A DNA stretch of 64,000 bases from Apostichopus japonicus (taxonomy: Eukaryota; Echinodermata; Holothuroidea; Aspidochirotida; Stichopodidae), in contig NC_092578.1 in assembly GCF_037975245.1 (NCBI RefSeq), forward strand, positions 5,809,001 through 5,873,000, written 5' to 3'. The notes beneath the pieces were generated by a model, which was given only the letters and a program-made list of their open reading frames with translations, was not told the DNA's origin and did not search any database. The position numbers and the translations under genes were made by a program. Positions 34,101-48,000 of the stretch are shown here, in pieces. Position 1 is the stretch's first letter, and each line of letters begins with the position of its first letter.

Positions 34101-34900
34101 ACCAATATCTGGAAAGTGAAGTACCAGTAGGAATATTTCCCTATGATACTGTACTTAGAGTTTATTTCGCTTGTTTAGACCGAAAATAAATTTATTTCTG
34201 AACTATTCCTTTAACTTAAATATTCATTCCCATTTACTAGGCCTTTCTCTAGCTTGATCATTTCTTTAAGTCTGTTATGGGCATAAATGTAGTTGATGGT
34301 TGTTTGAACATTTTTGCATGCTCAAACATGACAATTCCTGGGGTAATGATAACACCTCAAAAGGATATAACCAATGCAACTAGTTTGCTGTTGCTAAACA
34401 ATTAGCTTCTGCTTGTGTTGGCAGCTGTGAGTACAGTGAAAGAAAAACCACAGTTCAAGCACTCCTGGATATCATATTGTTATAAAATCTTTCTTCATGG
34501 CATTTTATCATTTACAATGCTTTCTTCACAACTTGATCCAGAAGTGCAATCACCTGTTAATAATAAGGGCAATGTACCATCTTTGGAATAAACAAGAATC
34601 CCAATTATTCGTCAATCCTTGAAGTTGCAGTTTTGTTTCATGGTTACTTTGTTATAGCTCTACATCAATAAATACCATTGACTTAGAAGAGATCAAAGGA
34701 GAGGGGAAGGGGAAAATTTTCATAAAGAGGGGGAAGGAAATGTATACCCATCATTTTTGTCTGGATATGAGGTTGTGTACATCTTTCTAAAGCCCAGTGG
34801 TGGTGCCATGGGGCAATTTCCCCCCTGAGTTTTCCCTTGTTCCCCAGTTTCCCCCAGTTAGATCTGCTACTTATCCAAAATATATAGAAGTAGGCTAATC
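28117..34900. other. Ordinary AT-rich sequence, no gene recognised
   Basis: The longest frames are about 60-70 codons with no recognisable domains. A-runs occur at about 29881-29897. The stretch at about 31020-31200 is richer in CG dinucleotides and has a TGACGTCA at 31091-31098, so it could be a promoter, but no exon follows that I can support. I see no element of the families found elsewhere in the window. Confidence 0.5.
32507..32527 (+). repeat. 21-base exact match to the composite repeat near 4.17 kb
   Basis: TCATCAAAATGACGTCACAT plus one more G is identical to the sequence inside composite repeat copy B at 4166-4186. Flanking sequence does not align by eye. It contains the palindrome TGACGTCA, a cAMP-response-element-like word, and is followed by the palindromic ATCACGTGAT at 32535-32544. 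It may be a remnant of the repeat or an independently present motif. Confidence 0.55.
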
Positions 34901-34924
34901 GTTTGTATTAGAAACAGCTTCCAA

Positions 34925-35150
34925 TGCAATGCATTAATGCAAAAAATTGGAAAATGATAGCTGCACCATTTTGCATCTCAGTTACTTTTAGAAAAATTCC
35001 CAAAGGGAAAGGAGGTCCCCTTCCCTTAGACCCATCCCCCATATCAGTGTTATTTTTTTTGGCTCCCTCAAAAAGTATGCCTTGCCCTCTAGTCCCCATT
35101 CCCCCCCCCCCCCCCCTTCCCAGATTACCTTCATTGCTGAAGCCATACTT
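34925..35150 (+). repeat. Dispersed C-rich repeat Q, copy 1
   Basis: The order TGCACCATTTTGCATCTCAG, TTTTAGAAAAATTCCCAAAG, GGAGGTCCCCTTCCCTTAGA and CCCATCCCCCATATCAGTG parallels 54795-54890 (TGCACCAGATTGCATCTAAG, AAAATTTTCCAAAGGGG, CATAGACCCCTCCCCCAT, TTCAGTC). A C-run at about 35101-35117 follows. Both copies open a short frame with DPSPISV, which is low-complexity and not supported as coding. Confidence 0.65.
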
Positions 35151-35663
35151 ACAGTAAATTTACATGTTCAGTACCTCATTGACAGTTCCATGGACTAGTA
35201 GTAGTAGGACTAATGTGTAGACATAGTGTGTGAAGGCATGTACACAACTCAAGGCATTTTCATGCTTCATTTAGTGTTTGAAATTGTAAACACAACTATG
35301 TCAATTGGGAAATTGATGTTGCATATGGATGTATTCTCAGGTATTAAATTCTTCCATCATTGTATGCTTGTATTACAGTTTTTGCTCATCAGACTGAAGA
35401 AGGCAACACTACTTTTGCTATTCTCTATATCGCTGCTTCTTTAGAATCATTGCATGGACCTTTGTTATGCTTTCCCATGTTTGCAACCATTTGAAAAGGT
35501 GTGAAAAAATTATCATGTCAGAAGTTTCAGAACTGTCCATATAAGCTATTTTTTTTACTTGACTGTTAAACTACAGGTAGTTAAAAATGGGCAATTGTCT
35601 TGCACTACAGTTCAGGCTTTACATAATATTCATGCAATGTGTGTGTTATTTCTCTTGATTATA

Positions 35664-36055
35664 GGTTAATTCTCTACTTCAAAATGTTAGAGCTAAGATA
35701 TGCATTTAATTGGGAATATGTATGTACCCTGTAAAGTCAGGCATAAATGGGAACGAAAAAATAAAATGAATTTTCTACTGCATCAACTGAAGTACTGTAG
35801 CGGTCACCTTTTACATGTTTTGACTTGTTTTAATAATACTTATATTTACTGTTATATTAACGGTTAATTCTCTAATTCAAAATGTTAGCTAAGATCTGCA
35901 TTCAATTGGGAATATGTATGTACACTGTAAGTCAGGCATTTATGGAAATGAAAAAAAAAAAGCATTTTCTTATGCATCAAACTGAATTACTGTATCGGTC
36001 ACCTTGTACATATTTCGACTCGTTTTAATAATACTTATATTAACTGCATTGTGTT
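35664..36055 (+). repeat. Tandem duplication of a 198-bp unit
   Basis: GGTTAATTCTCTA at 35664 recurs at 35862. The following sequence stays aligned through AATTGGGAATATGTATGTAC, then TAAGTCAGGCAT, GGTCACCTT and TTTTAATAATACTTATATT, to about 36055. The copies differ by scattered substitutions and single-base indels, so the duplication is not recent. Confidence 0.9.
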
Positions 36056-38254
36056 CATTCGGTTGCCTTTCTTATATTTTCAAACAATAATTATTTTAAT
36101 CTCAAGCATGAAGGTTGGATTGCTTACAGTACAAATACAGGTCATAGAAAAAGTTCACTAAACAATGATGGGAAACAGTGCAGGAAATAATCCCTTTTGT
36201 TAAAAATTGTAAAAGATTGTGACAGATGTAGGTTACAGAGTTGGTCAGTGAAACCTAGGCATTGTGTTGTTCCATTGTTTTGTTTTTGCATTCTGTAAGT
36301 TTCTTTCTCCTCTTCTTATAGGTTTGAGTAACGTGTTTGTTTGCATAACGACAAAGCTGCTATAATGAGCGCTTGGTTTGAATTTGTTTTTGTGAGATGT
36401 TTAGAAACACTGGTCACAGTTTAGTGTATAGACTTCAGAGTGTGGTATTGGGCTAAAATTTATACAATGTATCAGAAAGAAGGTAATCTAAATCTACTTT
36501 ATTAATAAAGTGATAGAGAAACAGGTTCAGTGGTTTTTAATTGAATAATTGATCTCTGGCAAATATTTGAAAGCTGCATTGTTTATGTGAATTTTTAAGG
36601 TACACTGGAATTTGTACTGTCAACATTCCCCTGGGCAATTTTCACCAACCTTGTTCTAGATAATCCGTTTAAATTGACAGCCAATTTTGAAGGTATTATA
36701 GTTCATAAAAAATGCTTGCATTCTTATACAGTTTCTCCACAAGCTGCTCTCAGTGTTTTCTAATACTTAAAATAATTCCCAAATATATTTATAAAGCAAT
36801 GTTTGCATTGATTGTGGTATGTTTCGACAGGATTGGTCACAAACATTCCACTATGATCCACTTCAAATGCTAAATAGCCAATATTTACTTCAGCTAATGA
36901 AGACAAAGTTGGAAAATTTGTTTTGCATGTAATTATGATGTGCTCTGAATACCTGTTTGTTTTTTACGTATCAGGTATGAGCTTGTAATTAATATAGCCT
37001 GGCAAGAATTTTTCTGTTGCACCATCTCAAAGAACTCATTGAATGAGCAAAATGTGATGTTGCGGTTGAGCCCCTGGCACCTGGGATTGGGTAGAGGGAG
37101 GGCGTGGATCCCATAGCACCCTAGTAATAATTTTAACTGCAGCAATTATTAGTGAGGCATGGTACCTACAGTATCAGGAATATTTACCTCTCACCTCACT
37201 TTTAAGTTTTGGAACTTCAACACCACTAGACATTAATTTGACTCCTGTCCCACTCCACCCAATCTCGAACGTGTACCTCACAATTTTGTTTTTCTGCAGA
37301 ATGCTCTAGTTTTGCGTCAATGTCAACAACTGTATCTGGTGTGTTTGTGCGCTTGCCTTTTAAGTTCATCTTTGCCATTTATTCTCTGAGCCTGGGATTG
37401 TTATACAATATACATAATTTAGCTACAAGAGGGTGTCAAAAAACTTTTACAAGGGGTGCAACAGGTCCTGTTGTATTCTTCTTAAAGGTGTTAAAAGAGG
37501 ATAACGTCAGAGTTGAGGTTTGGTGACAGTGTAATATGCAAGGTTCTAACAACTTCACACTCTTTTGTGGATTTCACACATAACTTTGCTTTGATGTTTA
37601 GTAATGAAAACATCACGTTCAATGCACTTTTCCTGCAGCAGATACTTGAAAACGTAACCCTTCGAAAGTATGAAAGGTGTGGAAAATACAGAGTAGGTTT
37701 CCCCAAGCTACATGCAATGGAGATTTATGGTGAATAAATTATACAGCAATGTGCTCATGTGCTCATGTCCTTGCAGTTAATCATGTCAAAATTGTAAGCT
37801 TGGCACCATGCAAATGATTTTCTACTGGCATTTGAATATTTTAACAATAAAAACTTGAAAGGTTCCTCAACACCTCAATGTGTACTAGTCCATGTAATAT
37901 ATGTTATTCCCTTCGTGTTAGATTCATCAAGAAAGATGCATGTTTTCTTGGAGAGCATCCCTTTTGAAATATTAAAATCTTAGTCAGGTTGAAATAAATT
38001 GGGCAAGAGGCTATCATGCAACACATCATATAATGCTGGGAATATTTAACATGTATGTTCAGAGTATAATTTAAAACACTGTTAGAGTGTCTGACAAATA
38101 CATAAATTTACACCAGAACGCCGGAGCAATATTCACGACGCAAAAAGAAAAAGAAAAAAAAAGTAGAACTAAGAAAAAAAATGGCAAAAAATAAAGAACC
38201 AAAATGAAACATACTTCAAAATGTGTTTCAGAAGATTAGTCGGGTGGCAGGGGT

Positions 38255-38365
38255 CTTGTTTTCAAGCTCGGGAAGTGCCATTTCCTGCAATCTGGGAGAC
38301 ATTTTTTCAAAATTTTCTCCATTACGCTACGCGCAAACCATGGTGGCGCGTAGCGTATTTTGACC
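38255..38365 (+). repeat. Dispersed repeat R, copy 4
   Basis: The segment contains CTCGGGAAGTGCCATTTCCT, then AATCTGGGAGAC, AAAATTTTCTCCATTACGCT and ACGCGCAAACCATGGTGGCG, in the order seen at 12595-12700. It is an isolated copy 25 kb from the others and ends near GACGCCCCTG at about 38440, a word resembling the GCTACGCCCCTG termini elsewhere. Confidence 0.7.
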
Positions 38366-41300
38366 TACCAAACGTCCCCCCGATAATTATGATAGATGGC
38401 CACACTCTGATCTGCCGTACCAATCCCAAATAGCTTCCGACGCCCCTGCTCATCCTGTGTTCCATTAATAGTTGTCACTCTATTTACTTTAATATAGATG
38501 CTTTAGCCCAAAGTCATCACAATGCTACTTTATTGCAGTTTGTAGGCATAATCTAGTCAGTAGAGTCAGCCAATCTTTCACACTTGACTTTTCATTTCCT
38601 TAATCCAGAATGGATAAATAAGAAAATAAACAATAGTGCCTCATAGTGGCTAATATGATAATAGACCAGGGAGTTGTAATGCTACCTACACAACCTCCCT
38701 GGATAGAAAGAGCCAATTTTTGGTGACATGAATGGGATGGATATCTTTTTATCAGTGTTTAGATGAAATTCAGTTTATTCAGTGATACAGGGTATAAATT
38801 CCCCCCTTAATCCTATGTATTAGCATTTCCAATGCAGCTTCAAGTGTCTCTTACTATGTTTACAACAAAAGTATCAAACAAACCAGCTGATTGACACTGA
38901 TAGGCTAAGTCTGTTTAAATTTAATGGTAAATTTATACTATAATTGGGTTTCTAGTTGCAACTCTAATCCTATTGATAGGGTGAGTCCCTTTGGTATTAG
39001 GTGATGCTCAAAGGTCAGGCCTGTCCATCACAGAGCACTAAGTGGCCATGACCGACAAAAGTAACCAAAAGATGGAATTCTTCCCGATTAAATGAAGTAT
39101 GGTCTTAGAAGAAAATAAGGTGACAGTGACAATGTTCTTCCTTGACATATCTTCATTATCACCTTTCTGGGTCTCTCAGAACAATTCCCAGTAAAGGCAA
39201 GTCAATCCAGGGAACTTGTGGATGGAATAATACATCTTGCATCTCAAAGCATAACGGGCAAATCGCAAATTCAAAGATGTATGTACTAGCAGTTTTGCAT
39301 ACACTGAACCATAGTAGTTTGTGTTTTATGTGAACCAGTATGTATGAATAAAATTCCTAATTGCTTCACAAAAAATTGTGGACATTTAGTTTTTCCATAA
39401 GCTTCACTTTCTCATTTTGTGATGTACCTACAAACTGCGATGCTTTCAGGTTTCTTTCATATGATATCCAAACATAAGTGGTCAGCCACTTCTGCTTCTG
39501 CTCAGATAACTATTTATGATGATTCCATTTAAATCCCAGTTATTAAGTTGTTAGACTTTTTCATAGCTGAATGATAATAAGATATAAACAGAATTTTAAC
39601 AATGGTAAAATCGGACAACAATGACAAAAGATGTATTGTTTGGTGGTAGCAAGTATTGCTGATCGTCCGTTCTTGTTATTGTTACTAAACTGCTGAAGCC
39701 CAGTGTCTTCTTTAAAAGAAAAGGCTTTACTTGTCAATAAATTATTTCACTCTGATAGCTTCATTGTTAAAAAGGTATCAAAATATAAAATTAGGTCATA
39801 TTTATGAGTATTTAAGATTTACAATGATTATATATTGAATTGAAATATTTATCACAGAAAAGGATGTCATGTTGTCATCTCCACTAACCCAGCAATCTAT
39901 AGCACCGTGATAATCCAATCTCCACCCACCCACCAATCCCCCACCCATCCCCACCCCCACCCTCCTTTTGTGAATTCATTAACTTACTTTCTGACCATAT
40001 TACAACATGCCTATATTTTCATTGAAAAGAGGAGAATTGCATTTCAAATGAATTTTGTAGGATTTTTTTATAAAATTCCAGAATATTATTATTTTTAAAT
40101 TTGTGAAATAGGGATCCATAGATGTTTTAACTAAGCTACAATAATCAAAAAGAGCAATGGTAAAATGATCTGTAACATTAGTATTAAACCTTGTGGTAGT
40201 AAATCACATAGAGTATGTTCCTCTGTCATGTGATCAGATTTTCAATGTACTGTTCTGCTGCATGTGTGTGTTTCATTTGACTGATGTTCTATAGCTATGG
40301 AATAGCCAGCAAGGTTAAAAAGAAATTGGCTGATTTACCCTTCAAGATTCTGACCGTTGTATGGTAAACAGGGAATTAAAAATTTTATTTGCCAAGCAAC
40401 TAAGCAATTGTGGAATTGTCTATTAGTGTTAGTACAGAACAGGAGGAATATAGGGTGAGTCACTACATGTCTTTTGGGGACTCTGTAACCAAATCTGGCA
40501 GAAAGCATCATTTGAGTTATTGCTGTCCTTAATTGAGCTGTCTGATGGAATTAACAGCAGACCTAGCTCTGTTAAGGGAAAGTCATTGTATTAATCTGCT
40601 TGCAAGATTCATGAAGCATATCAAACACCTTTATAGAAATTTCAGTGCCTAGCTTTGCTGGGTTTTTATCATTTTCCATAACAACTTGCTGATTTGTAAA
40701 TACGTACCAACCAGAATGACGTAAATAACCAACAAATAATAAGACCGCATTATTGTATCACTACAATAGCACAGTGTGCAGTGTAAAAGATTGTTGAAGA
40801 AAAATCATGCAGTCGTTAATAGTTCCATTGATTTCCACTGATGAGTGGCGAAGTTGGAATGTCAACTTGCCGAAGGCATGATATGCTTGGTCGCTCCTGG
40901 GCACTGATGTGAATATCGAAAACATGTTGTTTTGGAAGTTTTATCTGTGGTTTAACATTATCATAATTGCCAAATAACTTGCATAGAATTGCTTTGCCTA
41001 TTTTCATTTGTATTGCACACTGCTGTGTATACCCCTCCTTGGAAGTTACTTCAGATATAATAAGCAGTGCAGTTTAAGGGTAAGTACATACTAAGTGATG
41101 GTACAATAAAACCTGGATTATACTGGTCTAGATATGAAGAAACATGGATTACAGAATTTCTTATACACTAGCACTGTAGTCTCCCATAATTAGCCTGTCC
41201 CCAGTGAAATTGTTTGCTTCTGCAAAGTGCTCTCCCATTTTCCCTTTTTACATACATTTATGTGTCATGTTTTGCTGTAACTGTGAGAGAACATAAAAGT

Positions 41301-43411
41301 GAAAACATAAAAAAATTATGTGTACAATACTGTAAGTTAGATATCAGATCCAGATAATCCAGGATTAGGATAACAGAGGTCCAGCTAGAATAAGCTAGAT
41401 TATTCAGGATTTTTTGCTATGTTTTCTTCCATATTTAAAGGTCATTAGTCGTTCAGTAGCCACTATACTTTTATTGTAAAATTGCTAAAAGGTTTTAAAA
41501 TGATCTTCATGGCAATTTTGACAATCCACATTATTCCCAGACTTTGAGGATCCTAATCTTATGCAATAATTGTCGGAGAGTGAAAATGCTCCATGGATGG
41601 CAATGAAGTGCTTATAGAAGTTCTTACACTTTAGTGACTACTATTTTCTGTTTTAATATATTTGGGTGCAAATTGTGCAAGAGTGATTTCCTTTAAGTTC
41701 AATTGCAACGTTCTTTAATCAAAGTCCTCTCCCATCCAATTACATTATGTTTTTTCCAAAGTTAAGATTTTCAAAGTACTGCATATTATTGTAGTACTAG
41801 TAGGGTTAGTCCAGTCTAAATCACAAGATATCAAACTTTATGCTGTAATTGTATGTATGTCTATGTCTTCAATGGTAAGAGCAATGTGCTGCTAAGACAT
41901 AAAGTAGTTTGTAATCTCGTTGCCTTCTGTCAGACTGTTTATTGTTTACACAGGACATAAAATTTATGCATGGCAGAATGTCTCTCCCATTCTATCTGTC
42001 AGTCTCAAAAGAAATGTAATTTGAATCTTTTGCAGGGGTAAAACTGTTTATATTGATTGCATTGTTGGTTGTTTAGTCTACAGTAGGTGACTTGTCACAT
42101 GATTGCAATGATTTAGACCTGTTTCGACTCTACTGCATACTGTTATAAACATACAATACACTTACACATATAGGAGACTATAGCCCTGTGTATCATGAAT
42201 AATTATTTTAGTTGTAAGTAATCTGGCATACATGAGCTCATAGTGTCTCCATGGACGATAATCACTTCTAATGATTTTACTGAAAGAAATCAGTCTCCAC
42301 ACTTGTCAGAACGTGTTAGAATTTGCATATATTTGCTTTCAGTTGCATGCCAAGGAGATTGAAAATAGTGTGCAGTAAATATACTGTATATGCAAGGGCA
42401 AAACTCTCATTTTCTGATTCTAGAGTCTTATTTCAGTCCGATTTTGTGACATAACATTTACAAAGATTTCTATCATGACTCCATCAATGGACCCTGTCCA
42501 CTAATGAACCGCCATCACTCTCCATCACAATTTGTCCTTCCTGACCGGAGAATAAAGTAAACTAAGGGAGATGAGAATTGGATGTATTTCATTACTTAAC
42601 CTTACAGTGAGCTATTTATTACAGTTGACACAATATGCATTACACTCCAATTAATACCTCTATGTATACATTGTTACTGTACAGTACATACAAATGGTAT
42701 GAAGTATTCTACCTCTACCAAAATATACACTGATCGATAGCTTGATACAGGTTCATTTTTCTTACTTCAACTATCTAGTCACAATTGACCATAATTTACA
42801 GTAATTTACTTGCTTGTGAAATATTAAAGCCAGATATTTCCACGGCCTACTGTTCTTCTTTGATGTTTACTACTATAACAATACTGTGTCTTTATGTAAC
42901 AATCAACCCTCATAAAATGTCAGATATGTTGTATGGCAAACTACTTATCACCTTTCTGCATCATTAGTATCAGAAAGCTATGCATCTGATGCTGAACTGA
43001 GATATTAACCTTGAAGGTTGTTCATACTGAATATATTGCTAAAAACAGGAAGTCTGTTCATGCACTGTGTAGTTAAGAAATGTATACACATTCCTTTAAG
43101 GGTAATCAGAATTTGCACACACATGCTCACACAAACAAATGACATGAATAAATAATAAATAGCATGTATCTAACCATGAAGGTTAACTTTTTTCTAACTT
43201 TCCCCTTTATTTTTGGTTAGATATTTAAAAAAAAAGATAAAGAAAAAAATGAAATTCAAGGATTTCTTGGTTTTACATTACCTCTATCTCTTTCCTCAAA
43301 TTCTTTTCAAAATAAACAGTGAGTATGTACATACATGAAGAACGTATTACATATGGAGGTCCTATAACAGTTAGTGGTGTAATTAATGTTGGTTATTATA
43401 GATATATAAAC

Positions 43412-43433
43412 AGTACATGTATATACATGTACT
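43412..43433. repeat. Perfect 22-bp palindrome in an ATGTA-rich tract
   Basis: AGTACATGTATATACATGTA plus CT is a perfect palindrome with no loop. It is followed by a partial tandem repeat (ACTATATGTATATACATGTA). AT-rich palindromes can extrude cruciforms and are often unstable. Confidence 0.85.
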
Positions 43434-45046
43434 ATATGTATATACATGTACTATTTTTCATCCTCTCAATGTAGAAAATCAAATATCAAAATATCAAATA
43501 TTCAATTCAAATATCCTCTTGCAGTTTTTCCTCTTCAAGAGTTCAAAGAAAAACAATTTGTACACTTGATCTCTTGATTGTTATTGTTTCACTCTTTCCG
43601 AACCATGACTTTGTAATCGATAAAATTTAAAACAAAATTGTGTTAAATACTTGCTCAGTAAAATTCACATTGTGAAAGCATCTAGTTTGATTACTTACAA
43701 TGGCATATTGATTAATTGGTTGTCATGGTTAAAATTTATGCACAATTCCTCTGTATCTATGAATTGGTCTCCACCAATGAAAATGCTTCAAAAAAGAATA
43801 CTTCTGTATTTTGTTCCAAAACTTGTACACACATCGGCAGGAAACTCTTTGCGGTGGAGACACTATGTCGGTTCCACTAGGTGGTTTTAATCGGTGCCAC
43901 AGCCCAGACCAATTTGTAAATTTGCCTCCTTCCTGCCCGGGGCTATTTATTTTAACTTATCCCATCATCCTCTAAATATGGAAACTTAACACCCTGCTGA
44001 TCCTCACGGTAGGGACCAGAAGGCATTGCGTGCTGCCATTTGTACACAACGATCAGCAAGGGTTCGGTCATGATCACAAATTGGATTTCAAGAGAAAGTG
44101 TTACAGAGCTGAATGTTTGAGACATCTTCAATTGCGTATGACAATTTGATTGAAGTGGTCGCTTGGAGGAGTTAGCCCAAGGTTTTCAAGCTTTTGATGT
44201 TTGGAGTATATATTTATATTGGTAAAGGGGGTAAGCATTACCAGTGGGAATTTGACTATATTTGATGTCTTTACTGATATTTCACCTGATCTTGTTTTAA
44301 TTAAAGGCTGGTTTTCTACTTCGTGATTCCTTGTGTCGTTACATTACAAAGATAACAGACCTACTAAAATATTATTATCAAATGTATAGTTGATGGGTAA
44401 ACTGTGAATAGTCTTTGGCAAAATTTCCCTTAAAAATTACATGCTATATGTACATTTATGTATTACAAATTTTACCAAATATTAATTTCTGATATTTGCT
44501 TCTTCCATTAATTTGTGATGTATATCATTAACGTCATCACCATTTAGCACATGTAGCAGCACATTGTATTATTTTATCCTGGAAGTAGAAAAATATTTGG
44601 CTGTATATTTATAATCATTGAAGAATAGGATTTTGTACAAAGAAACTTTAAACTTCTTGTCAGTGTACTGTTTTAACTATCGGGTAATTTAAATTTCAAA
44701 ACAGTATTAAGACTGAAATTAGAGATGTCATAATTTTGCACATTAACTAAAATTAACAATTGGTTAAATGTAATTTTCCTTTCAGTGAGATCAACCGGCC
44801 ACTCTGTTTTGTTTTTTGTTTATTTTCTGATTCTTTGAATGAAAGTTGCTTAAGACCATATATTCACCAGGTCATTGAAATTAAAATAAGCTATTGGTGC
44901 ACCTCAAGTGGCAGATGTGTATAGTGTGTTTTGATTTTGTTTTTCCATTTTTCTCTTCAGATTGATTCAACAAAAACTGACTGCACCCATTTTTCAGGCT
45001 GAACTTCAGTGACGTGGTAAGTAATCTATAATTTGTTAAGGTTAGC

Positions 45047-45071
45047 TAATGTACAGTTCTACTGTACATTA
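45047..45071. repeat. Perfect 11-bp hairpin
   Basis: TAATGTACAGT, a TCT loop and ACTGTACATTA form a perfect stem. It lies about 30 bp downstream of a consensus splice-donor-like GTAAGTAATC. A structural or incidental role cannot be separated. Confidence 0.75.
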
Positions 45072-48000
45072 AATTATGTCAGTATGACTACGTACGTTAG
45101 CATTAAAACCTAAAAAGTCGCGTACCAGATATAAATGAGTTTTTCTTTAAGTTCAAGTTTGCAATTAGTATCCAACGTTTTAATAATTTGAGATTGTCTA
45201 GATCTAGGAAAAACCGTGTTAACTTCTCTGACTTGCTACAAGCTTTTGCTCCATGCCAAGGTCTATTCCAGTCATATTTAAACGATTTGTTATCCATATA
45301 CCCAAATTATATGCTTGTCATCGGCTCCGGTTATTAGTTGTGTTTGTTTTTCTGTCAGAACACTGCAAGGTGTAGGTGAACTATAATTGTAAATCTGCGA
45401 ATCATTGTATCTGTTACTTAAGAATCAATGTAAATATTATATGCAATCTTAATAAACGGAGGGAAAAGAAAAAAAGAAAAAAAAGCATTAAGACCATAAA
45501 TATTCTGTCAAGATTTTTTTGTGGGCACAGTCATTACCCATATACAGTACTGTGCGGATCATGGTTTCAGTCTCCATGTTGTCTTTGTGTTCTGGAGTGG
45601 TATGCATTTCTGATGTGAGGGTTGGGGAATTAAATTTGCAAGTATCCAAATGCTCTGCATGTAGTTCTAAGTTACCTACTTAAATGCTAAAATCACTCAA
45701 TTATTTCTGTAGTAACATTCCATGTACCAACGGTTCAGATGTCAGGGTTACATGATGTGAAATGATATGCCTTGGTATTGAAATTAGAGATCCACCTTGT
45801 CTAGGGGAATTTACTCTACTGTCTCTGTGTCTCACAATCTCAGCACTCTGTCTGCTATCAATGCTATGCCCGTAGTGAACTGGGTTACCTTTTCACCCTA
45901 AGTGACCAGAAGATTGTTAATTGACAGTTGAAGAATGGGCTTTATCTTTGCCTGTCAGAAGTCACTAATAGTCACATCTTTAATTCTTTCATTTAACTGA
46001 AGATGACCCTGACCAAATCATGACATATATTGTACATATTAATCTGATTCTTTTGAGTTGTTTACTTTTGTAGGAACTTTGTTACATTTACCCAGAACCG
46101 ACACATTATGCACAGTTAACATATCATGCATTGGCAATGCCAATGTATATATTTTGTAATCATATGCCTTACCTTCTTCAGGAGTACCATTTCCTAATTC
46201 AGTTGATCCATGCGAGTGAATCTTCTTCCCCAATCCCCTTCTCTTTTCTTCATCCCTTTCCCCCACCCCTTTATCCATACCAAGTCCCTTAGCATACCCC
46301 AAATATTTAACCTCACCAAGACATTGTCAACTTTGAAATTAAACAATTAACTTTCCCAGGGACTAAGTATTTCTATGATGGAGGTAGATAATTCTAATAT
46401 TAAGGCTGGAACAAACAAAACCAGTTGCACTCTTCTTGGCACATTTGGAGGCCACATTGAAGTACTCTAAGTGGAGTCTGCTGTGCTTTGGTACAAGCAG
46501 TGTGAAGGAATCTGCATTGTGACAGTCACCAGTTCCTCCCACCATGTAAACAGATACATCAGTTGACTATTGGCACTGAAGTACATGTATGAGGAACCGT
46601 AACCTCACCAACACAATTCATCCCTGTTGGATCTGACATGATACCTGCCATTGAAATTGTCTGTAATGAGTGACAGTGTGCGGCATTAATGATCTACGGT
46701 GTGAGATTACATACAGTATATGTCTGACCCACCAAGTTGTGCACATGCCAGTCATTCTGAGCATAGCTCACTGTGCTACTGTAAATCTTTTTATCTGGAA
46801 TATAAATAGATTGTACACGCTTGCTAATTTTACAGTTGAAAGTTGGATGTTTGCGGTGAGGGATGTAAATCATCTTGCTCTTGTTTCAAAGCCTGAACAG
46901 GGAAGCTATAGACTTAATGGTGGTTGGTATGTTCCAATTTAACATAACTATGCTGATGGTGTTGCTTTGAAGTGAAAGTTTAAGTTGCTCATTCTTTGCA
47001 AAGAGGTTGTATGGAAACAAAATATGTCATTATAGTAATGTGATTGTAGGGTAACTGTCAACATTGCAAGAGATGGTTTAAGCCAATAGACAACCTATTT
47101 AAGTGGAGATAATTAATCCAATCATTAGAAATTAAATTGTTTTGTTTTTGGCTGTTTTGTTAGCATTTACACTGTGTATGCAAGTTTTGCTATCTAGCCT
47201 GCAGTTGCTAGACCGAGTGAGGACTGCAAGTTTAATTTTGTATGAGTATTTTAGGTGGATCTCGCAATGTACAGTCCTCGTTTTGTTTATAAGTTTTATA
47301 AGATGACATATATGGGCCAACATATGCATCGTCAAACTCGGGTCAAGAATACAACTTTACTTCGTTGGTTTCTAGCTGTACATGAAGTTTGTAGTACACA
47401 AAACACAGTAAAAACAACCTACTTAATCAAAACTCCATGTTATTCCAGCTGAAATGTCAATGACTTAGCAAAGCTTTTAGAGTGAATGTGCATTAAGCTA
47501 ATGAATTGTCCTAATGCAAATTGTTGTGGAGGTGTTTTGTGAATTGATGTGAAATTGGAATCTGTTGTATCTTAAAGTACATGTATGCATCAGCTGTTAA
47601 TGATAGTAAGTACTGCCAACTGGTGTAGTATATATATGAAGTTGAGAGAAATAACTCAAATAAGTCTGAATCTCAGTTTTTGTTTCCTTTCACTTCCAAT
47701 ATTTCATAACATTTCATCACCATAGCATACCATCAATAAGAAATATAGAAGTAGAAATATAGAATATAGAAATAGAAGTATATATATATCAACAATTTAT
47801 TATTGTAGTAATTAACGCAATAATTATGTAATACTTACGAAACAGTGATTGCCTTAATTCTCACTGTGGGTATTAAACTGCTTTGGATAAGGCAATGCAG
47901 TTTGAGTATTCTTGTCATATCATTATTGATTTATGCCAAAATTATTTTAGAATATATTTTAGAATAACTATTTTAAATATATGTGGTGAAGGTACAGTAA

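Noticed and set aside
34924-35157. Proline-rich frame with DPSPIS shared with 54796-55044
   Set aside because: It reflects DNA-level similarity of C-rich repeat Q. The frames diverge outside the low-complexity segment.
44961-45016. Protein-coding internal exon
   Set aside because: All three frames contain stop codons, so it was kept only as a possible non-coding exon.
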